A stretch of 64,000 nucleotides of DNA from the NCBI RefSeq assembly GCF_023700745.1, contig NZ_JAMPYG010000002.1:1-64000 (forward strand), written 5' to 3'. Shown here in pieces: positions 8,340 to 17,592 of the stretch (position 1 is the stretch's first letter; every line of letters starts with the position of its first letter). This stretch comes from Rhodoferax sp. (GTDB lineage Bacteria; Pseudomonadota; Gammaproteobacteria; Burkholderiales; Burkholderiaceae_C). Below the pieces are notes generated by a model. It ran no database searches, was not told the DNA's origin, and saw only the letters and a program-made list of their open reading frames with translations. The translations under genes were made by a program, and so were the position numbers.

Positions 8340-8550
8340 CTTCGCTGAAATTACAGCGTATTTTGTACATCTCCCAACATTCACTGGGTCTGCAGCCAGG
8401 TTGATTCACAACCTGCCTCAAAAAGACCCCCAGCATCCAGACGCACTCACTTGGCTGAGTCTGAGCCGGTTCCGTTTGATGGTTGATGTTTTTTAACCAT
8501 GAACGGAGCAGCCGCACAACTTGCGGCGCTCTTCGTTTTGAGGACATTCC
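8340..8550 (+). promoter_or_regulatory. Long structured 5' leader of the DEAD-box helicase gene
   Basis: The space between orn and the helicase has no gene but several hairpins. CAGGTTG/CAACCTG spans 8397-8415. ATGGTT/AACCAT flanks a T-run at 8479-8500. A strong stem GGAGC-A-GCCGCA paired with TGCGGC-GCTCT ends near 8532 and is followed by TTCGTTTT. The last one resembles an attenuator and lies about 20 bases before the ATG. A GAGGA ribosome binding site follows it. E. coli deaD also has a long leader, which makes autoregulation or cold control plausible, but this is inference. Confidence 0.45.
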
Positions 8551-10422
8551 ATGACTGACGCTACTTTAGCGGCGGGCGAATTTTCGTCTGCCGAAAACCT
8601 TTCCAACGACATCAACCTGTTGCCACATGACGCACCAGAGGCAGCAAGCCCGGTGGTCGCAGACATTCCCAACGGCTTTGTCACTCTGGGCCTGGCCCCG
8701 GAACTGATCCAGGCCGTGAAAGACCTGGGCTTTACCCAGCCCACCACGGTTCAGCTCAAAACCATTCCGCTGGCCATGCAAGGCGTCAGCTCTGACGGCA
8801 ACAGTGCCCGTTTTATCGACCTGATGGTCTCCAGTCAGACCGGCAGTGGCAAAACCGCTGCATTCTTGTTGCCCGTGCTGCACACCTTGCTCAAGCAACA
8901 GGCGCAGGCTGAGGCCAAATCCCGTGCCGATTACGAACAGGCCGTGGCCGAAGCCACCGCCAAAGGCGAAGCGCCTCCCAAGCGCGCCAAGCGCAAGGAC
9001 CCCACCAACCCACGCCATTTCAGTGCCCCCACGCCTGGCGCCCTGATTGTCTGCCCGACCCGCGAACTGGCTCAGCAAGTCGCACACGATGCGATCGACC
9101 TGGTTCAGCATTGCCGTGGCCTGCGCGTGGCCAACATCGTCGGCGGTATGCCTTACCAGTTGCAGATTGCCAAGTTGCAGAATGCCAATCTGGTGGTCGC
9201 AACACCGGGCCGTCTGCTCGACCTGCAACGTTCGATGCAAATCAAGCTCGATCAAGTGCAGTTTTTGGTGGTTGACGAAGCGGACCGCATGCTTGACCTG
9301 GGCTTCTCGGATGATCTGGCAGAAATCAACCAGCTCACCCTTGACCGCAAGCAGACCATGATGTTCAGCGCCACCTTTGCGCCACGCATCCAGCAACTGG
9401 CCGCCCGCGTGATGCGCGAGCCCCAGCGCATCACCATCGACAGCCCACAAGAAAAACACGCCAACATCAAGCAAGTGCTGTTCTGGGCTGACAACGCCCA
9501 GCACAAGCGCAAATTGCTCGACCACTGGCTGCGCGACACCACGATCAACCAAGCGATCGTGTTTGCCAGCACACAAATTGAATGCGACGGCTTGGCCAAT
9601 GACCTGCAACAGGACGGCTTTGATGCCGTCGCGCTGCACGGCGCCTTGAGCCAGGGCCTGCGCAACCGCCGCCTGATGGCGCTGCGCCAGGGTCAGGTGC
9701 AAATCCTGGTGGCAACCGATGTGGCGGCACGCGGTATTGACGTGCCCACCATCACCCACGTGTTCAACTTTGGCTTGCCGATGAAGGCCGAAGACTACAC
9801 CCACCGCATTGGCCGTACCGGCCGTGCCGGTCGTGACGGCCTGGCCGTCACGTTTGCCGAACTGCGTGACCGTCGCAAGATCTTTGACATCGAATCCTTC
9901 AATCGCCAGCCCATCAAGGCCGAAGTCGTGCCAGGTCTGGAACCCAAGCAGCGCATCCCCGAGTCACGCCCCAACAGCTTTGGCGGCCGCGACAACCGCG
10001 GTGGCGGCGACTTCAACAGCCGTGACCGCAAATTTGGCGGCGGCGGTCGCAGCGGTGGTTTTGACGCGCCGCGTGGTCACTTTGACACACCTCGCGGTGG
10101 CTTTGCCGACCGAAACACCAATGGACCCCGCATGATTAGCGCAGGCAACTTCCAGCACAACAACGGTGGCGGTTTCGCTGGCCGTGACGACCGCTCTTTT
10201 GCACCGCGTGAAAGCGCGCCACGTGAAGGCTTCAACTACGAACGCAAGGGTGGTTTCAACGACCGCTTTGCCGGCGACCGCAATGCCGGCGCAGCACCCC
10301 GTGGTGACTTTGCTGCCCGCAAGCCCGCCTTTGGCAAACCTGCGTTTTCCAAACCCGCGGGCGGTGGCAAGGTGTTCGTCCCGCGTGACGCGCAAAAACG
10401 CTTTGCCAAGAACGACCGCTAA
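8551..10422 (+). CDS. DEAD-box RNA helicase, RhlE-like, with RG-rich tail
   Basis: The gene encodes an ATP-dependent RNA helicase. Motifs occur in order: Walker A 'SSQTGSGKT' (94-102), Ia 'PTRELA' (169-174), 'TPGR' (218-221), 'DEAD' (242-245), 'SAT' (273-275) and 'HRIGRTGRAG' near 415-425. A charged insert of about 45 residues (about 115-160, rich in Ala/Lys/Glu) separates motif I from Ia. From about residue 455 the chain becomes a long Gly/Arg/Phe/Asn-rich tail, typical of RNA-binding and condensate-prone extensions. Length is 623 residues. The start is set by GAGGACATTCC before the ATG. Likely role: RNA decay or ribosome assembly, especially in the cold. Confidence 0.93.
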   Translation: MTDATLAAGEFSSAENLSNDINLLPHDAPEAASPVVADIPNGFVTLGLAPELIQAVKDLGFTQPTTVQLKTIPLAMQGVSSDGNSARFIDLMVSSQTGSGKTAAFLLPVLHTLLKQQAQAEAKSRADYEQAVAEATAKGEAPPKRAKRKDPTNPRHFSAPTPGALIVCPTRELAQQVAHDAIDLVQHCRGLRVANIVGGMPYQLQIAKLQNANLVVATPGRLLDLQRSMQIKLDQVQFLVVDEADRMLDLGFSDDLAEINQLTLDRKQTMMFSATFAPRIQQLAARVMREPQRITIDSPQEKHANIKQVLFWADNAQHKRKLLDHWLRDTTINQAIVFASTQIECDGLANDLQQDGFDAVALHGALSQGLRNRRLMALRQGQVQILVATDVAARGIDVPTITHVFNFGLPMKAEDYTHRIGRTGRAGRDGLAVTFAELRDRRKIFDIESFNRQPIKAEVVPGLEPKQRIPESRPNSFGGRDNRGGGDFNSRDRKFGGGGRSGGFDAPRGHFDTPRGGFADRNTNGPRMISAGNFQHNNGGGFAGRDDRSFAPRESAPREGFNYERKGGFNDRFAGDRNAGAAPRGDFAARKPAFGKPAFSKPAGGGKVFVPRDAQKRFAKNDR

Positions 10423-10442
10423 TTAAAACTGGCAATGATCCA

Positions 10443-10475
10443 AGCCCGCTGATTGAAAAGTCAGCGGGCTTTTTT
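10443..10475 (+). terminator. Rho-independent terminator after the helicase gene
   Basis: AGCCCGCTGA pairs perfectly with TCAGCGGGCT across an eight-base loop and is followed by six T residues. Confidence 0.93.
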
Positions 10476-10521
10476 GTGCCCAAAGCCAAGACGTGACGGA
10501 TGAAGTCGCTTACGTAACCGA

Positions 10522-11088
10522 TTAACCACCACCCAACACACCGCCCTGCCAGCCACCCAGCACAATCGCAGCCACTTGCAGCAGCAACAGAAGCGCCAAA
10601 GGCGACAAGTCAATGCCGCCCACCAAGGGCAAGATGCGGCGAATGGGACGCAAAAGAGGTTCGACCAGACGGGCTATCACCCCAGTCATGACCGATGACG
10701 TAGGCACCCAGGACAAGACGGCGTAAACAATCACGGCCACCGTCAAGCCAGAAATGGCCATGCTCAGCAAGCCGAACACCGCCAGCACTGGCAAGAAAAA
10801 CAAACCGCCACCAGCTCCGGCAATGAGCCACAGCAGGGCGAATTTGGCCAGCTGCAGCAAAAAGGCCGCCACCAAACTGGCTGTGTCAAGTGCACCCATC
10901 GCCGGCAACACACGGCGCAGCGGCAGCACAATCCAGTCGGTCAGCGCAAACACGAATCGCCCCAAGGGGTTACCTGAACGCACCGACATGGGGATGCGCA
11001 GGAACTGCATGTAAAGACGCAGCAGGCTGGCACCCCCCACAACGCCCACCACGACCTCAAGCAACAAAGAAATAATCTGATAAAGCAT
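10522..11088 (-). CDS. YggT family membrane protein
   Basis: The protein has two YggT repeats, one around 'LYMQFLRIPMSVRSGNPLGRF' and one around 'WVPTSSVMTGVIARLVEPLLRPIRRILP' (partial quotes), each framed by hydrophobic helices. YggT proteins are small integral membrane proteins often found beside proC or yggS and linked to osmotic stress or division-site organisation, but their biochemistry is unsettled. The computed ORF extends into lysS; the ATG at 11088 (MLYQIISLLLEVVVGV) gives 188 residues and a sensible first helix. It is divergent from lysS, with about 140 bases between them. Confidence 0.87.
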   Translation of the reverse strand: MLYQIISLLLEVVVGVVGGASLLRLYMQFLRIPMSVRSGNPLGRFVFALTDWIVLPLRRVLPAMGALDTASLVAAFLLQLAKFALLWLIAGAGGGLFFLPVLAVFGLLSMAISGLTVAVIVYAVLSWVPTSSVMTGVIARLVEPLLRPIRRILPLVGGIDLSPLALLLLLQVAAIVLGGWQGGVLGGG

Positions 11089-11227
11089 GGCATCAATGCA
11101 GGGTTGAGAAGCAACGGTAATGATAACGACAGGCGCACTAGCTCTTAAAATTCGGAGTTCTGTCAAAACCACGTATTGCCTTGCTGCCCACTTGATGGAT
11201 TGAATGCAGCTTTTATGGATTGTCCAC

Positions 11228-12802
11228 ATGTCTGACCACACCACCACCCCCACACACCCGCCAGTCCTGCAGGATGAAAACCAGTTGATTTTGGAGCGAC
11301 GCGAAAAACTTAAAGCCCTGCGCCAGACACAGGCCGAGGGCAAAGGCGTTGCCTTCCCGAACGACTTCAAGCCCGCCGACCATGCTGCCGACCTGTTTGC
11401 CGCGCACGCCGGACAAACGCCCGAGGGCTTGATTGAACAAGGCGCGAAGGCCAAAGTGGCCGGGCGCATGATGCTCAAACGTGTCATGGGCAAGGCCAGC
11501 TTTGCCACATTGCAGGACAGTACCGGGCGTATCCAGATCTACATCAAGGGGGAAGACGTAGGAGCTGATGTGTACGCCGCCTTCAAGCATTGGGACCTGG
11601 GCGACATCGTCGCAGCAGAAGGCCTGGTCTTCAAAACCAAAACCGGTGAACTCTCCATTCACGCAAGCAGCATCCGTCTGCTGACCAAAAGCCTGCGCCC
11701 CTTGCCCGACAAGTTTCATGGCATGGCCGACCAGGAGCTTAAATACCGCCAGCGCTATGTGGACATGATCACCGACGAGGACACCCGCAAGCGCTTTATG
11801 GCGCGCAGCAAGGCTGTGTCAGGTATTCGTGAATTCATGGTGGCGCACAACTTCCTGGAAGTTGAAACACCCATGCTGCACCCGATTCCGGGCGGGGCCA
11901 ACGCCAAACCCTTCACCACCCACCACAATGCGCTGGACCAACAGATGTTCCTGCGCATTGCCCCCGAGCTTTACCTCAAGCGCCTGATCGTTGGTGGTTT
12001 CGACCGGGTGTTCGAGATCAACCGCAGCTTCCGCAACGAAGGCATCAGCGTGCGCCACAACCCTGAATTCACCATGATGGAGTTTTACGCAGCGTATTGG
12101 GACTATCAAGACCTGATGACGTTTACCGAAGCGCTGATTCGCGACGCCGCCCAGCGCGCCACGGGCACGTTGCAGCTCAGCTATGGCGGCAAGGCTGTCG
12201 ATCTTGAACAGCCCTTTGAGCGTCTGACCATCCACGAGGCGATTTGCAAGTACACCGAAGCAGGTCAGATGCTGGACGATGGCTCTGGTTTGAAGGTAGA
12301 CAGCGCGGCCTGGCTGCGCTCCGTCCTGCCCAAATTGGGCATCACCGAAGCCAAGCATCACATTTCTACCCGCAGCCTGCCCAGCCTGCAGGTGCTGTAC
12401 TTTGAGGAGACTGTGGAAGAAAAACTCTGGCAGCCAACCTTCATCATGGAGCACCCCACCGAAATCTCACCGCTGGCGCGCGCCAATGACACCCGCCCGG
12501 AGGTCACCGAACGCTTTGAGCTTTACATCACCGGGCGCGAATTCGGCAACGGTTTCTCTGAATTGAATGACGCCGAGGAACAAGCCGCCCGCTTTCAAGC
12601 CCAGGTGGCTGCCAAGGACGACGGTGATGACGAAGCCATGTACTATGACCACGACTTCATTCGTGCCCTGGAGTACGGCATGCCGCCCACCGGCGGCTGC
12701 GGCGTCGGCCTGGACCGGCTGATGATGCTGCTGACCGACAGCAGCAGCATTCGTGATGTCATCCTGTTCCCGGCCCTGCGCCGCGAAGCACAGGAAAAAT
12801 AA
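11228..12802 (+). CDS. lysS: Lysyl-tRNA synthetase, class II
   Basis: LysS charges tRNA-Lys. An N-terminal OB anticodon-binding domain ('[22 protein letters not shown]') precedes the class II catalytic core. The core shows motif 2 ('[20 protein letters not shown]') and motif 3 ('[15 protein letters not shown]'). From the ATG at 11228 the protein has 524 residues, with a somewhat long N-terminal lead compared with E. coli LysS. The computed ORF adds eight residues from an earlier ATG. ugpQ starts three bases after its stop, so the two are probably cotranscribed. Confidence 0.96.
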   Translation: MSDHTTTPTHPPVLQDENQLILERREKLKALRQTQAEGKGVAFPNDFKPADHAADLFAAHAGQTPEGLIEQGAKAKVAGRMMLKRVMGKASFATLQDSTGRIQIYIKGEDVGADVYAAFKHWDLGDIVAAEGLVFKTKTGELSIHASSIRLLTKSLRPLPDKFHGMADQELKYRQRYVDMITDEDTRKRFMARSKAVSGIREFMVAHNFLEVETPMLHPIPGGANAKPFTTHHNALDQQMFLRIAPELYLKRLIVGGFDRVFEINRSFRNEGISVRHNPEFTMMEFYAAYWDYQDLMTFTEALIRDAAQRATGTLQLSYGGKAVDLEQPFERLTIHEAICKYTEAGQMLDDGSGLKVDSAAWLRSVLPKLGITEAKHHISTRSLPSLQVLYFEETVEEKLWQPTFIMEHPTEISPLARANDTRPEVTERFELYITGREFGNGFSELNDAEEQAARFQAQVAAKDDGDDEAMYYDHDFIRALEYGMPPTGGCGVGLDRLMMLLTDSSSIRDVILFPALRREAQEK

Positions 12803-12805
12803 CCC

Positions 12806-13582
12806 ATGCCGCAAGCCCCTTGGCCCTACCCACGCTGGATCGCACACCGGGGTGCTGGCAAACTGGCGCCTGAAAACACGCTGGCAGCCTTTCGGCTGGG
12901 GGCCAGCCATGGCTATCGCATGTTCGAGTGCGATGTCAAACTGAGCCGTGACGGTGTCCCTTTTTTAATGCACGATGACACCCTGACGCGCACCAGCAAC
13001 GCCGCAGACAAGCTGGGGCCAGACAGCAGTGCCACCGGTGGCGACCATCTCTGGGGAACGCTGGCCCAGCTTGATGCCGGCAGCTGGCATTCACGCACCT
13101 TTGCCGGTGAACCATTGCCCACCTTCGAAGCCATTGCCCGGTACTGCTTGCGCAATGCTTATTTTTTGAATATCGAGATCAAACCGACACCCGGTCAGGA
13201 ACGCCAGACCGGTGGTGCGGTTGCCAACCTTGCCGCACGACTGTGGCAAGGTGCCAGCGCAGCACCGCTGCTGACCTCATTTCAGGTGCCGGCACTGGAA
13301 GCTGCCATGTCAGCGCAGCCCGATTTGCCGCGCGGTCTGCTGCTCGATACGCTGTGGCCCGGCTGGCTGGAGACCGCGCAACGTCTCGGCTGCGTCGCCA
13401 TCATCTGCGACCACGTCTTGTGGGATCAGGTCAGCCTGACGCAGGCCCAAAGCGCCGCCTTCAAAACCCTCAGCTACACCGTCAACGACGAAGCCACAGC
13501 TAGGCGCCTGCTGGACCTGGGACTCGATGGCATCATTACCGATCGAGTGGATTTGTTCAGCCCGGCCAGCCTTTGCGCATAA
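12806..13582 (+). CDS. ugpQ: Glycerophosphodiester phosphodiesterase
   Basis: The product is a cytosolic-type GDPD that hydrolyses glycerophosphodiesters to sn-glycerol 3-phosphate and an alcohol. The metal and catalytic motif 'AHRGAGKLAPENTLAAF' near the N-terminus, 'ECDVKLSRDGVPFLMHD' and 'NIEIKP' follow the family order. Near the end 'YTVNDEATARRLLDLGLDGIITDR' closes the TIM barrel. There is no signal peptide. Length is 258 residues, close to E. coli UgpQ. It directly follows lysS, and its last 26 bases overlap the 3' end of a small convergent membrane protein gene. Confidence 0.92.
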   Translation: MPQAPWPYPRWIAHRGAGKLAPENTLAAFRLGASHGYRMFECDVKLSRDGVPFLMHDDTLTRTSNAADKLGPDSSATGGDHLWGTLAQLDAGSWHSRTFAGEPLPTFEAIARYCLRNAYFLNIEIKPTPGQERQTGGAVANLAARLWQGASAAPLLTSFQVPALEAAMSAQPDLPRGLLLDTLWPGWLETAQRLGCVAIICDHVLWDQVSLTQAQSAAFKTLSYTVNDEATARRLLDLGLDGIITDRVDLFSPASLCA

Positions 13583-13835
13583 ACCACTGGACGGTAGCAG
13601 CCGTGACCACCAGTCCCAGATAAGTCATCATCTTGCCGTCCTGACCCAATAGCGCCAAACCGAGTGCCAGCACCACCAAACCTGACAAAAAAATGAGCGC
13701 AAACTGTGTAGTCAGTGAAAATCTGGAGGATTTTTTACCTGGCAGGAATCGGACCAACCAAGGCAGCAACAGCGCCAGCCACAAGGCAGGTGCCGCAAAA
13801 TTCACAACATGGTTCAACAGCGCAAGTATGCCCAT
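13557..13835 (-). CDS. Small hypothetical membrane protein (92 aa)
   Basis: I do not recognise a named family. The 92-residue product has three hydrophobic stretches, roughly residues 8-30, 44-64 and 70-86, separated by 'GKKSSRFSLTTQ' and 'GQDGKMM', consistent with a three-helix inner-membrane protein. Its 3' end overlaps ugpQ by 26 bases in a convergent arrangement. The opposite-strand reading frame in the same place is not convincing. The protein is probably real because of its composition and clean membrane pattern, but its function is unknown. Confidence 0.65.
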   Translation of the reverse strand: MGILALLNHVVNFAAPALWLALLLPWLVRFLPGKKSSRFSLTTQFALIFLSGLVVLALGLALLGQDGKMMTYLGLVVTAATVQWFMRKGWPG

Positions 13836-13894
13836 CAGCGAACCCCGGGGGAAAAGAAAAAATGATACAGGTCAAAGCACATGGCAGCTGATTT

Positions 13895-13900
13895 TATAAT
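13895..13900 (+). promoter_or_regulatory. TATAAT box six bases before the hemA ATG
   Basis: A consensus -10 (TATAAT) is followed by CCACGT and then the ATG at 13907. A start site about seven bases downstream would coincide with the ATG. No Shine-Dalgarno is present. The -35 region (GTCAAA) is weak. Confidence 0.6.
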
Positions 13901-13906
13901 CCACGT

Positions 13907-15166
13907 ATGGCAGTCTGGGCATTAGGCATCAATCACACCACCGCACCGCTTGATCTGCGCGGTCGGTTTGCCTTCGCCATCGATCAGGTCGAACCCACTT
14001 TACATGCCTTGCGCGGTGCATTGACACGCGTGCCAGAGGCCGCCTTGATCTCGACTTGCAACCGTACCGAGATTTATTGTGCGGGTGAGCAATCCCAGCT
14101 GGAGCCCACCCTGTCCTGGCTGGCGCAATGTGGCGGTGTCCCTGCCGACCTGCTGCGCGCCCACTCCTACACCCTCAACGACGGCCTGGCGGCCCGCCAC
14201 GCTTTTCGGGTTGCCAGTGGCCTCGATTCGATGGTCCTTGGAGAACCGCAGATACTGGGCCAGATCAAGGATGCCGTGCGCGCGGCCGAAGCTGCTGGCG
14301 CACTGGGAACCACGCTGAGTCAGCTCTTTCAGCGCTCATTTGCTGTCGCCAAGGAGGTGCGCACTTCGACCGAAATCGGTGCCCACTCGATCAGCATGGC
14401 CGCCGCCGCCGTGCGACTGGCCGGACAACTTTTTGAAGACCTGACTGAGGTCAAAATTTTGTTTGTGGGGGCCGGTGAGATGATTGACCTGTGCGCCACC
14501 CACTTTGCGGCCAAAAGTCCCAAAAGCATTGCCATAGCCAACCGCACCCTGGCACGCGGCGAAGAACTGGCAAACAAATTTGGTGCCGAAGTGATGCGCC
14601 TGGCCGACCTGCCCGAGCGCCTGCATGAATTTGACGCGGTGATCAGCTGCACGGCCAGCACGCTGCCGCTGATCGGCCTGGGCTCCGTCGAGCGCGCGCT
14701 CAAACGTCGCCGCCGCCGCCCCATGTTCATGGTCGATCTGGCGGTACCGCGCGACATTGAGATTGAGGTCAAGGCGCTGGAAGATGTCTATCTCTACACC
14801 GTCGATGACCTGGCCGGAGTGGTGCAAACCGCGCAAGCCAACCGGCAAGCCGCCGTGGCGCAAGCCGAAGCCATCGTGGATGCCGGGGTACAAAGCTTTT
14901 TGCATTGGATCGAACAGCGCAGCACCGTCCCGCTGATCCAGCAACTCAACGCGCAAGCTGATGAATGGCGTGTCAATGAGATTGCCCGCGCCCGCAAGCT
15001 GCTGGCCAAAGGCGAAGACATCGAGACGGTATTGGAAGCGCTCAGCAAAGGTTTGACCCAAAAGATGCTGCATGGTGCCATGGCGGAATTGCGTGGGGGC
15101 GACAGCCACACCCGAGACCGTGCCAGCGCCGCTGTGCAACATTTTTTCTTGCGCAAAGAGCGTTAG
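13907..15166 (+). CDS. hemA: Glutamyl-tRNA reductase
   Basis: HemA reduces glutamyl-tRNA to glutamate-1-semialdehyde with NADPH, the first committed step of C5 haem synthesis. The catalytic cysteine is Cys51 in '[10 protein letters not shown]'. '[19 protein letters not shown]' and the Rossmann stretch '[18 protein letters not shown]' follow, and a helical dimerisation domain closes the 419-residue chain. The N-terminus ([18 protein letters not shown]) is canonical, so the ATG is secure even though it lacks a ribosome binding site. hemA-prfA-prmC is a common proteobacterial order. Confidence 0.97.
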   Translation: MAVWALGINHTTAPLDLRGRFAFAIDQVEPTLHALRGALTRVPEAALISTCNRTEIYCAGEQSQLEPTLSWLAQCGGVPADLLRAHSYTLNDGLAARHAFRVASGLDSMVLGEPQILGQIKDAVRAAEAAGALGTTLSQLFQRSFAVAKEVRTSTEIGAHSISMAAAAVRLAGQLFEDLTEVKILFVGAGEMIDLCATHFAAKSPKSIAIANRTLARGEELANKFGAEVMRLADLPERLHEFDAVISCTASTLPLIGLGSVERALKRRRRRPMFMVDLAVPRDIEIEVKALEDVYLYTVDDLAGVVQTAQANRQAAVAQAEAIVDAGVQSFLHWIEQRSTVPLIQQLNAQADEWRVNEIARARKLLAKGEDIETVLEALSKGLTQKMLHGAMAELRGGDSHTRDRASAAVQHFFLRKER

Positions 15167-15194
15167 CGACGCTGCATGCCGCTGCGTCTTTGCG

Positions 15195-15255
15195 GTCAGC
15201 GCAGCGACGTGGTCATTCCGAACAACATGGATTGCCACGTTGCGCTCGCAATGAC
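15195..15255. repeat. Degenerate inverted-repeat element between hemA and prfA
   Basis: The arm at 15195-15219 (GTCAGCGCAGCGACGTGG and on) is a near inverted copy of the arm at 15229-15255, which read in reverse gives GTCATTGCGAGCGCAACG. The words resemble the widely scattered bacterial repeat built on 'GTCATTGCGAG...ACGTGGCAATCC'. It may be a MITE or REP relic inserted in the hemA-prfA spacer. The identification is from memory of the motif, not from a search. Confidence 0.6.
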
Positions 15256-15315
15256 AATATGCCGGGCGCTGTGTCTGGGCTCCCCCTTCACCCTGTCTTC
15301 ATCTTCGCAAAGTCA

Positions 15316-16410
15316 ATGAAAACCTTTCTCCGTCAACAACTTGCCCGTTATGCCGATCGTCTGGGCGAACTGGAATTTTTGCTGTCGCGACCCGATATCA
15401 TGAGCGACATGGCGCAATTTCTGCTGCTGTCGCGCGAACACACCGAGGTGGCCGCGGTGGCGAGTCGCTGGCAACGCTACCAACAGCGCGAAGCGGACCT
15501 GGCCTCTGGCCAGGAATTGCTGGCAGGAAGTGCGGGTGACGCTGACATGGCGGCGATGGCGCAGGAAGAAATTGATGACGCCAGCGCCGAACTGCAGCAG
15601 CTTGAAGCCGAACTGCAGCGCATGCTGCTGCCCAAAGATCCCGATGACGCGCGCAATGCCTTTGTTGAAATTCGCGCTGGCACCGGCGGCGATGAATCTG
15701 CCCTGTTTGCCGCTGACCTCGCGCGCATGTACCTGCGCTATTGCGAACGCCGCAGCTGGAGGCCTGAAATCATCAGTGAATCGCCCAGCGAGTTAGGTGG
15801 CTACAAGGAAGTTGTCATCAAGGTCGACGGCAATCATGTCTATGGCGCCCTCAAGTTTGAGTCCGGTGGTCACCGGGTGCAGCGTGTGCCGGTCACCGAA
15901 ACCCAGGGCCGCATCCACACCAGCGCCTGCACCGTGGCCGTGCTGGCCGAACCCGATGAGGCCGAGGCCATCAAAATCAATCCGTCGGATTTGCGCATTG
16001 ACACCTATCGCGCCAGTGGTGCCGGTGGTCAGCACATCAACAAAACCGATTCTGCGGTGCGCATCACCCACCTGCCCACCGGCATCGTGGCCGAATGCCA
16101 GGACGGCCGCAGCCAGCACAGCAACAAGGCGCAGGCCCTCAAGGTACTCACCGCCCGCATTCAGGAAAAGGACCGCAGCGAGCGCGCCGCCAAAGATGCG
16201 GCCGAGCGCAAGAGTCTGGTCGGTAGCGGCGACCGCAGCGACCGCATCCGCACCTACAACTTTCCCCAAGGGCGACTCACCGACCACCGCATCAACCTGA
16301 CCTTGTACAAGCTGCTCACCATCATGGAAGGCGACCTTGACGATGTGGTCAACGCGCTGCAGGCCCACGAAGCCGCCGCGCAACTGGCAGCACTGGAACT
16401 CAATGCCTGA
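15316..16410 (+). CDS. prfA: Peptide chain release factor 1
   Basis: RF1 recognises UAA and UAG and triggers peptide release. The codon-reading tripeptide is PVT (192-194, in '[10 protein letters not shown]') and the catalytic GGQ is at 237-239 ('[16 protein letters not shown]'). The computed ORF starts at 15190 inside the repeat element and would add an implausible Arg-rich lead. The ATG at 15316 ([20 protein letters not shown]) gives 364 residues, close to family size. prmC, whose product methylates the GGQ glutamine, begins six bases after the stop, a functional pairing. Confidence 0.96.
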   Translation: MKTFLRQQLARYADRLGELEFLLSRPDIMSDMAQFLLLSREHTEVAAVASRWQRYQQREADLASGQELLAGSAGDADMAAMAQEEIDDASAELQQLEAELQRMLLPKDPDDARNAFVEIRAGTGGDESALFAADLARMYLRYCERRSWRPEIISESPSELGGYKEVVIKVDGNHVYGALKFESGGHRVQRVPVTETQGRIHTSACTVAVLAEPDEAEAIKINPSDLRIDTYRASGAGGQHINKTDSAVRITHLPTGIVAECQDGRSQHSNKAQALKVLTARIQEKDRSERAAKDAAERKSLVGSGDRSDRIRTYNFPQGRLTDHRINLTLYKLLTIMEGDLDDVVNALQAHEAAAQLAALELNA

Positions 16411-16416
16411 CGTGCA

Positions 16417-17265
16417 ATGAAACCGATTCATCTGGTTCCCGCTACCCTCGGACAAACGTTCGCCAGCCTGCAAAACAGGGGGCTGGATCGGCTGGACGCC
16501 CAACTGTTGCTACTGCACGTTCTGGACAAGCCTGTCAACCAGCGCGGCTGGCTGCTGTCGCATGATGATGCACCGTTGCTACCGGCCATCGCCTCGGCCC
16601 TGGAACCCCTGGTACAACGCCGCCTAGATGGCGAACCATTGGCCTATCTGACCGGCCACAAAGAATTTTTTGGGCTTGACTTGCAGGTGGACGCCCGGGT
16701 GCTGGTGCCCCGGCCCGATACCGAAACGCTGGTGAACTGGGCGCTGGAGGAACTCGACGGTCAGCAACGCGTGCTTGATCTGGGCACAGGAAGCGGCGCC
16801 ATCGCCCTGGCGCTCAAGGCCAGCCAGCCTGCGCTTCGCGTCCACGCCACCGACTTCAGCGCAGAGGCTCTGGCCGTGGCCCGAGCCAATGCCCAAAGGC
16901 TCAAACTTGACGTCAGCTTCCATCAGGGCGTCTGGTTTGCCGCCTTGACTGAACTTGACGCCCGGTTTGACTGCATCGTCTCCAATCCGCCTTACATCGC
17001 TGAACTTGACCCCCATCTGGCAGGGCTGCAGTTTGAGCCAGCGCAAGCACTCACCAGCGGCCCGGACGGCCTGGACGACCTGCGCCAGATCATCTGCGAG
17101 GCGCCAAGGCATTTGGTGCCTGGCGGCTGGCTGCTGCTGGAACACGGCTACGATCAAGCGTATGCCGTGCGCAGTTTGCTCAGCGCAGCAGGCTTTGTGC
17201 ACGTGCAGTCACGCCGCGACCTGGCGGGCATCGAGCGCTGTAGCGGCGGCCAGTTCAATCCGTGA
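16417..17265 (+). CDS. prmC: Release factor glutamine methyltransferase PrmC
   Basis: PrmC methylates the glutamine of the GGQ motif of release factors 1 and 2. It has an N-terminal helical domain and a class I SAM fold. 'DLGTGSGAIALAL' (121-133) binds SAM, and 'NPPY' (190-193) is the glutamine-methylase signature. 'RPDTETLVNWALEEL' is also typical. Length is 282 residues. It follows prfA by six bases and is certainly cotranscribed with its substrate gene. slyX begins 19 bases downstream. Confidence 0.96.
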   Translation: MKPIHLVPATLGQTFASLQNRGLDRLDAQLLLLHVLDKPVNQRGWLLSHDDAPLLPAIASALEPLVQRRLDGEPLAYLTGHKEFFGLDLQVDARVLVPRPDTETLVNWALEELDGQQRVLDLGTGSGAIALALKASQPALRVHATDFSAEALAVARANAQRLKLDVSFHQGVWFAALTELDARFDCIVSNPPYIAELDPHLAGLQFEPAQALTSGPDGLDDLRQIICEAPRHLVPGGWLLLEHGYDQAYAVRSLLSAAGFVHVQSRRDLAGIERCSGGQFNP

Positions 17266-17284
17266 AAAGAGAAGTATCCCGACC

Positions 17285-17497
17285 ATGACCAAGCCCCTTG
17301 AAGAGCGACTCACCAACCTGGAAGTCAAAGCCAGTTTCGCAGAAGACCTGCTGGACAAGCTCGATCAGATCATCATCCGCCAGCAAGACCAGATTGACCG
17401 CCTGACCCGTGAGGTGCAGTGGTTGAGTCAGCAAGCGCCGCCGGATGCGGCCACCGCGTCACGCAACCTGCGCGACGATTTGCCACCGCACTACTAA
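17285..17497 (+). CDS. slyX: SlyX family coiled-coil protein
   Basis: This is a 70-residue, almost wholly helical protein: 'LEERLTNLEVKASFAEDLLDKL' style heptads run through residue 50 and end in 'SRNLRDDLPPHY', the usual Pro-His-Tyr SlyX C-terminus. SlyX has no firmly established activity. The ORF track lists it only as the end of a longer frame through prmC; the real start is the ATG at 17285, after AGAAGTATCCCGACC. It is the last gene of the hemA-prfA-prmC-slyX run. Confidence 0.85.
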   Translation: MTKPLEERLTNLEVKASFAEDLLDKLDQIIIRQQDQIDRLTREVQWLSQQAPPDAATASRNLRDDLPPHY

Positions 17498-17592
17498 GAC
17501 CCCAGAGCATCCCTAAGCCCGGCAGGGTTTCGCCCCCTTCAGGGTCTAAAAGTGAAATAATTAAAGCTGTTTTTTTAATAGGAATCTTTAGC

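Noticed and set aside
8566-9804. 412-codon minus-strand frame opposite the DEAD-box helicase
   Set aside because: The helicase motifs are complete on the plus strand; the antisense frame lacks any coherent pattern.
15190-15315. N-terminal extension of PrfA from the ATG at 15190
   Set aside because: The extra 42 residues are encoded by the inverted-repeat element and have no family counterpart. The ATG at 15316 gives a normal RF1.
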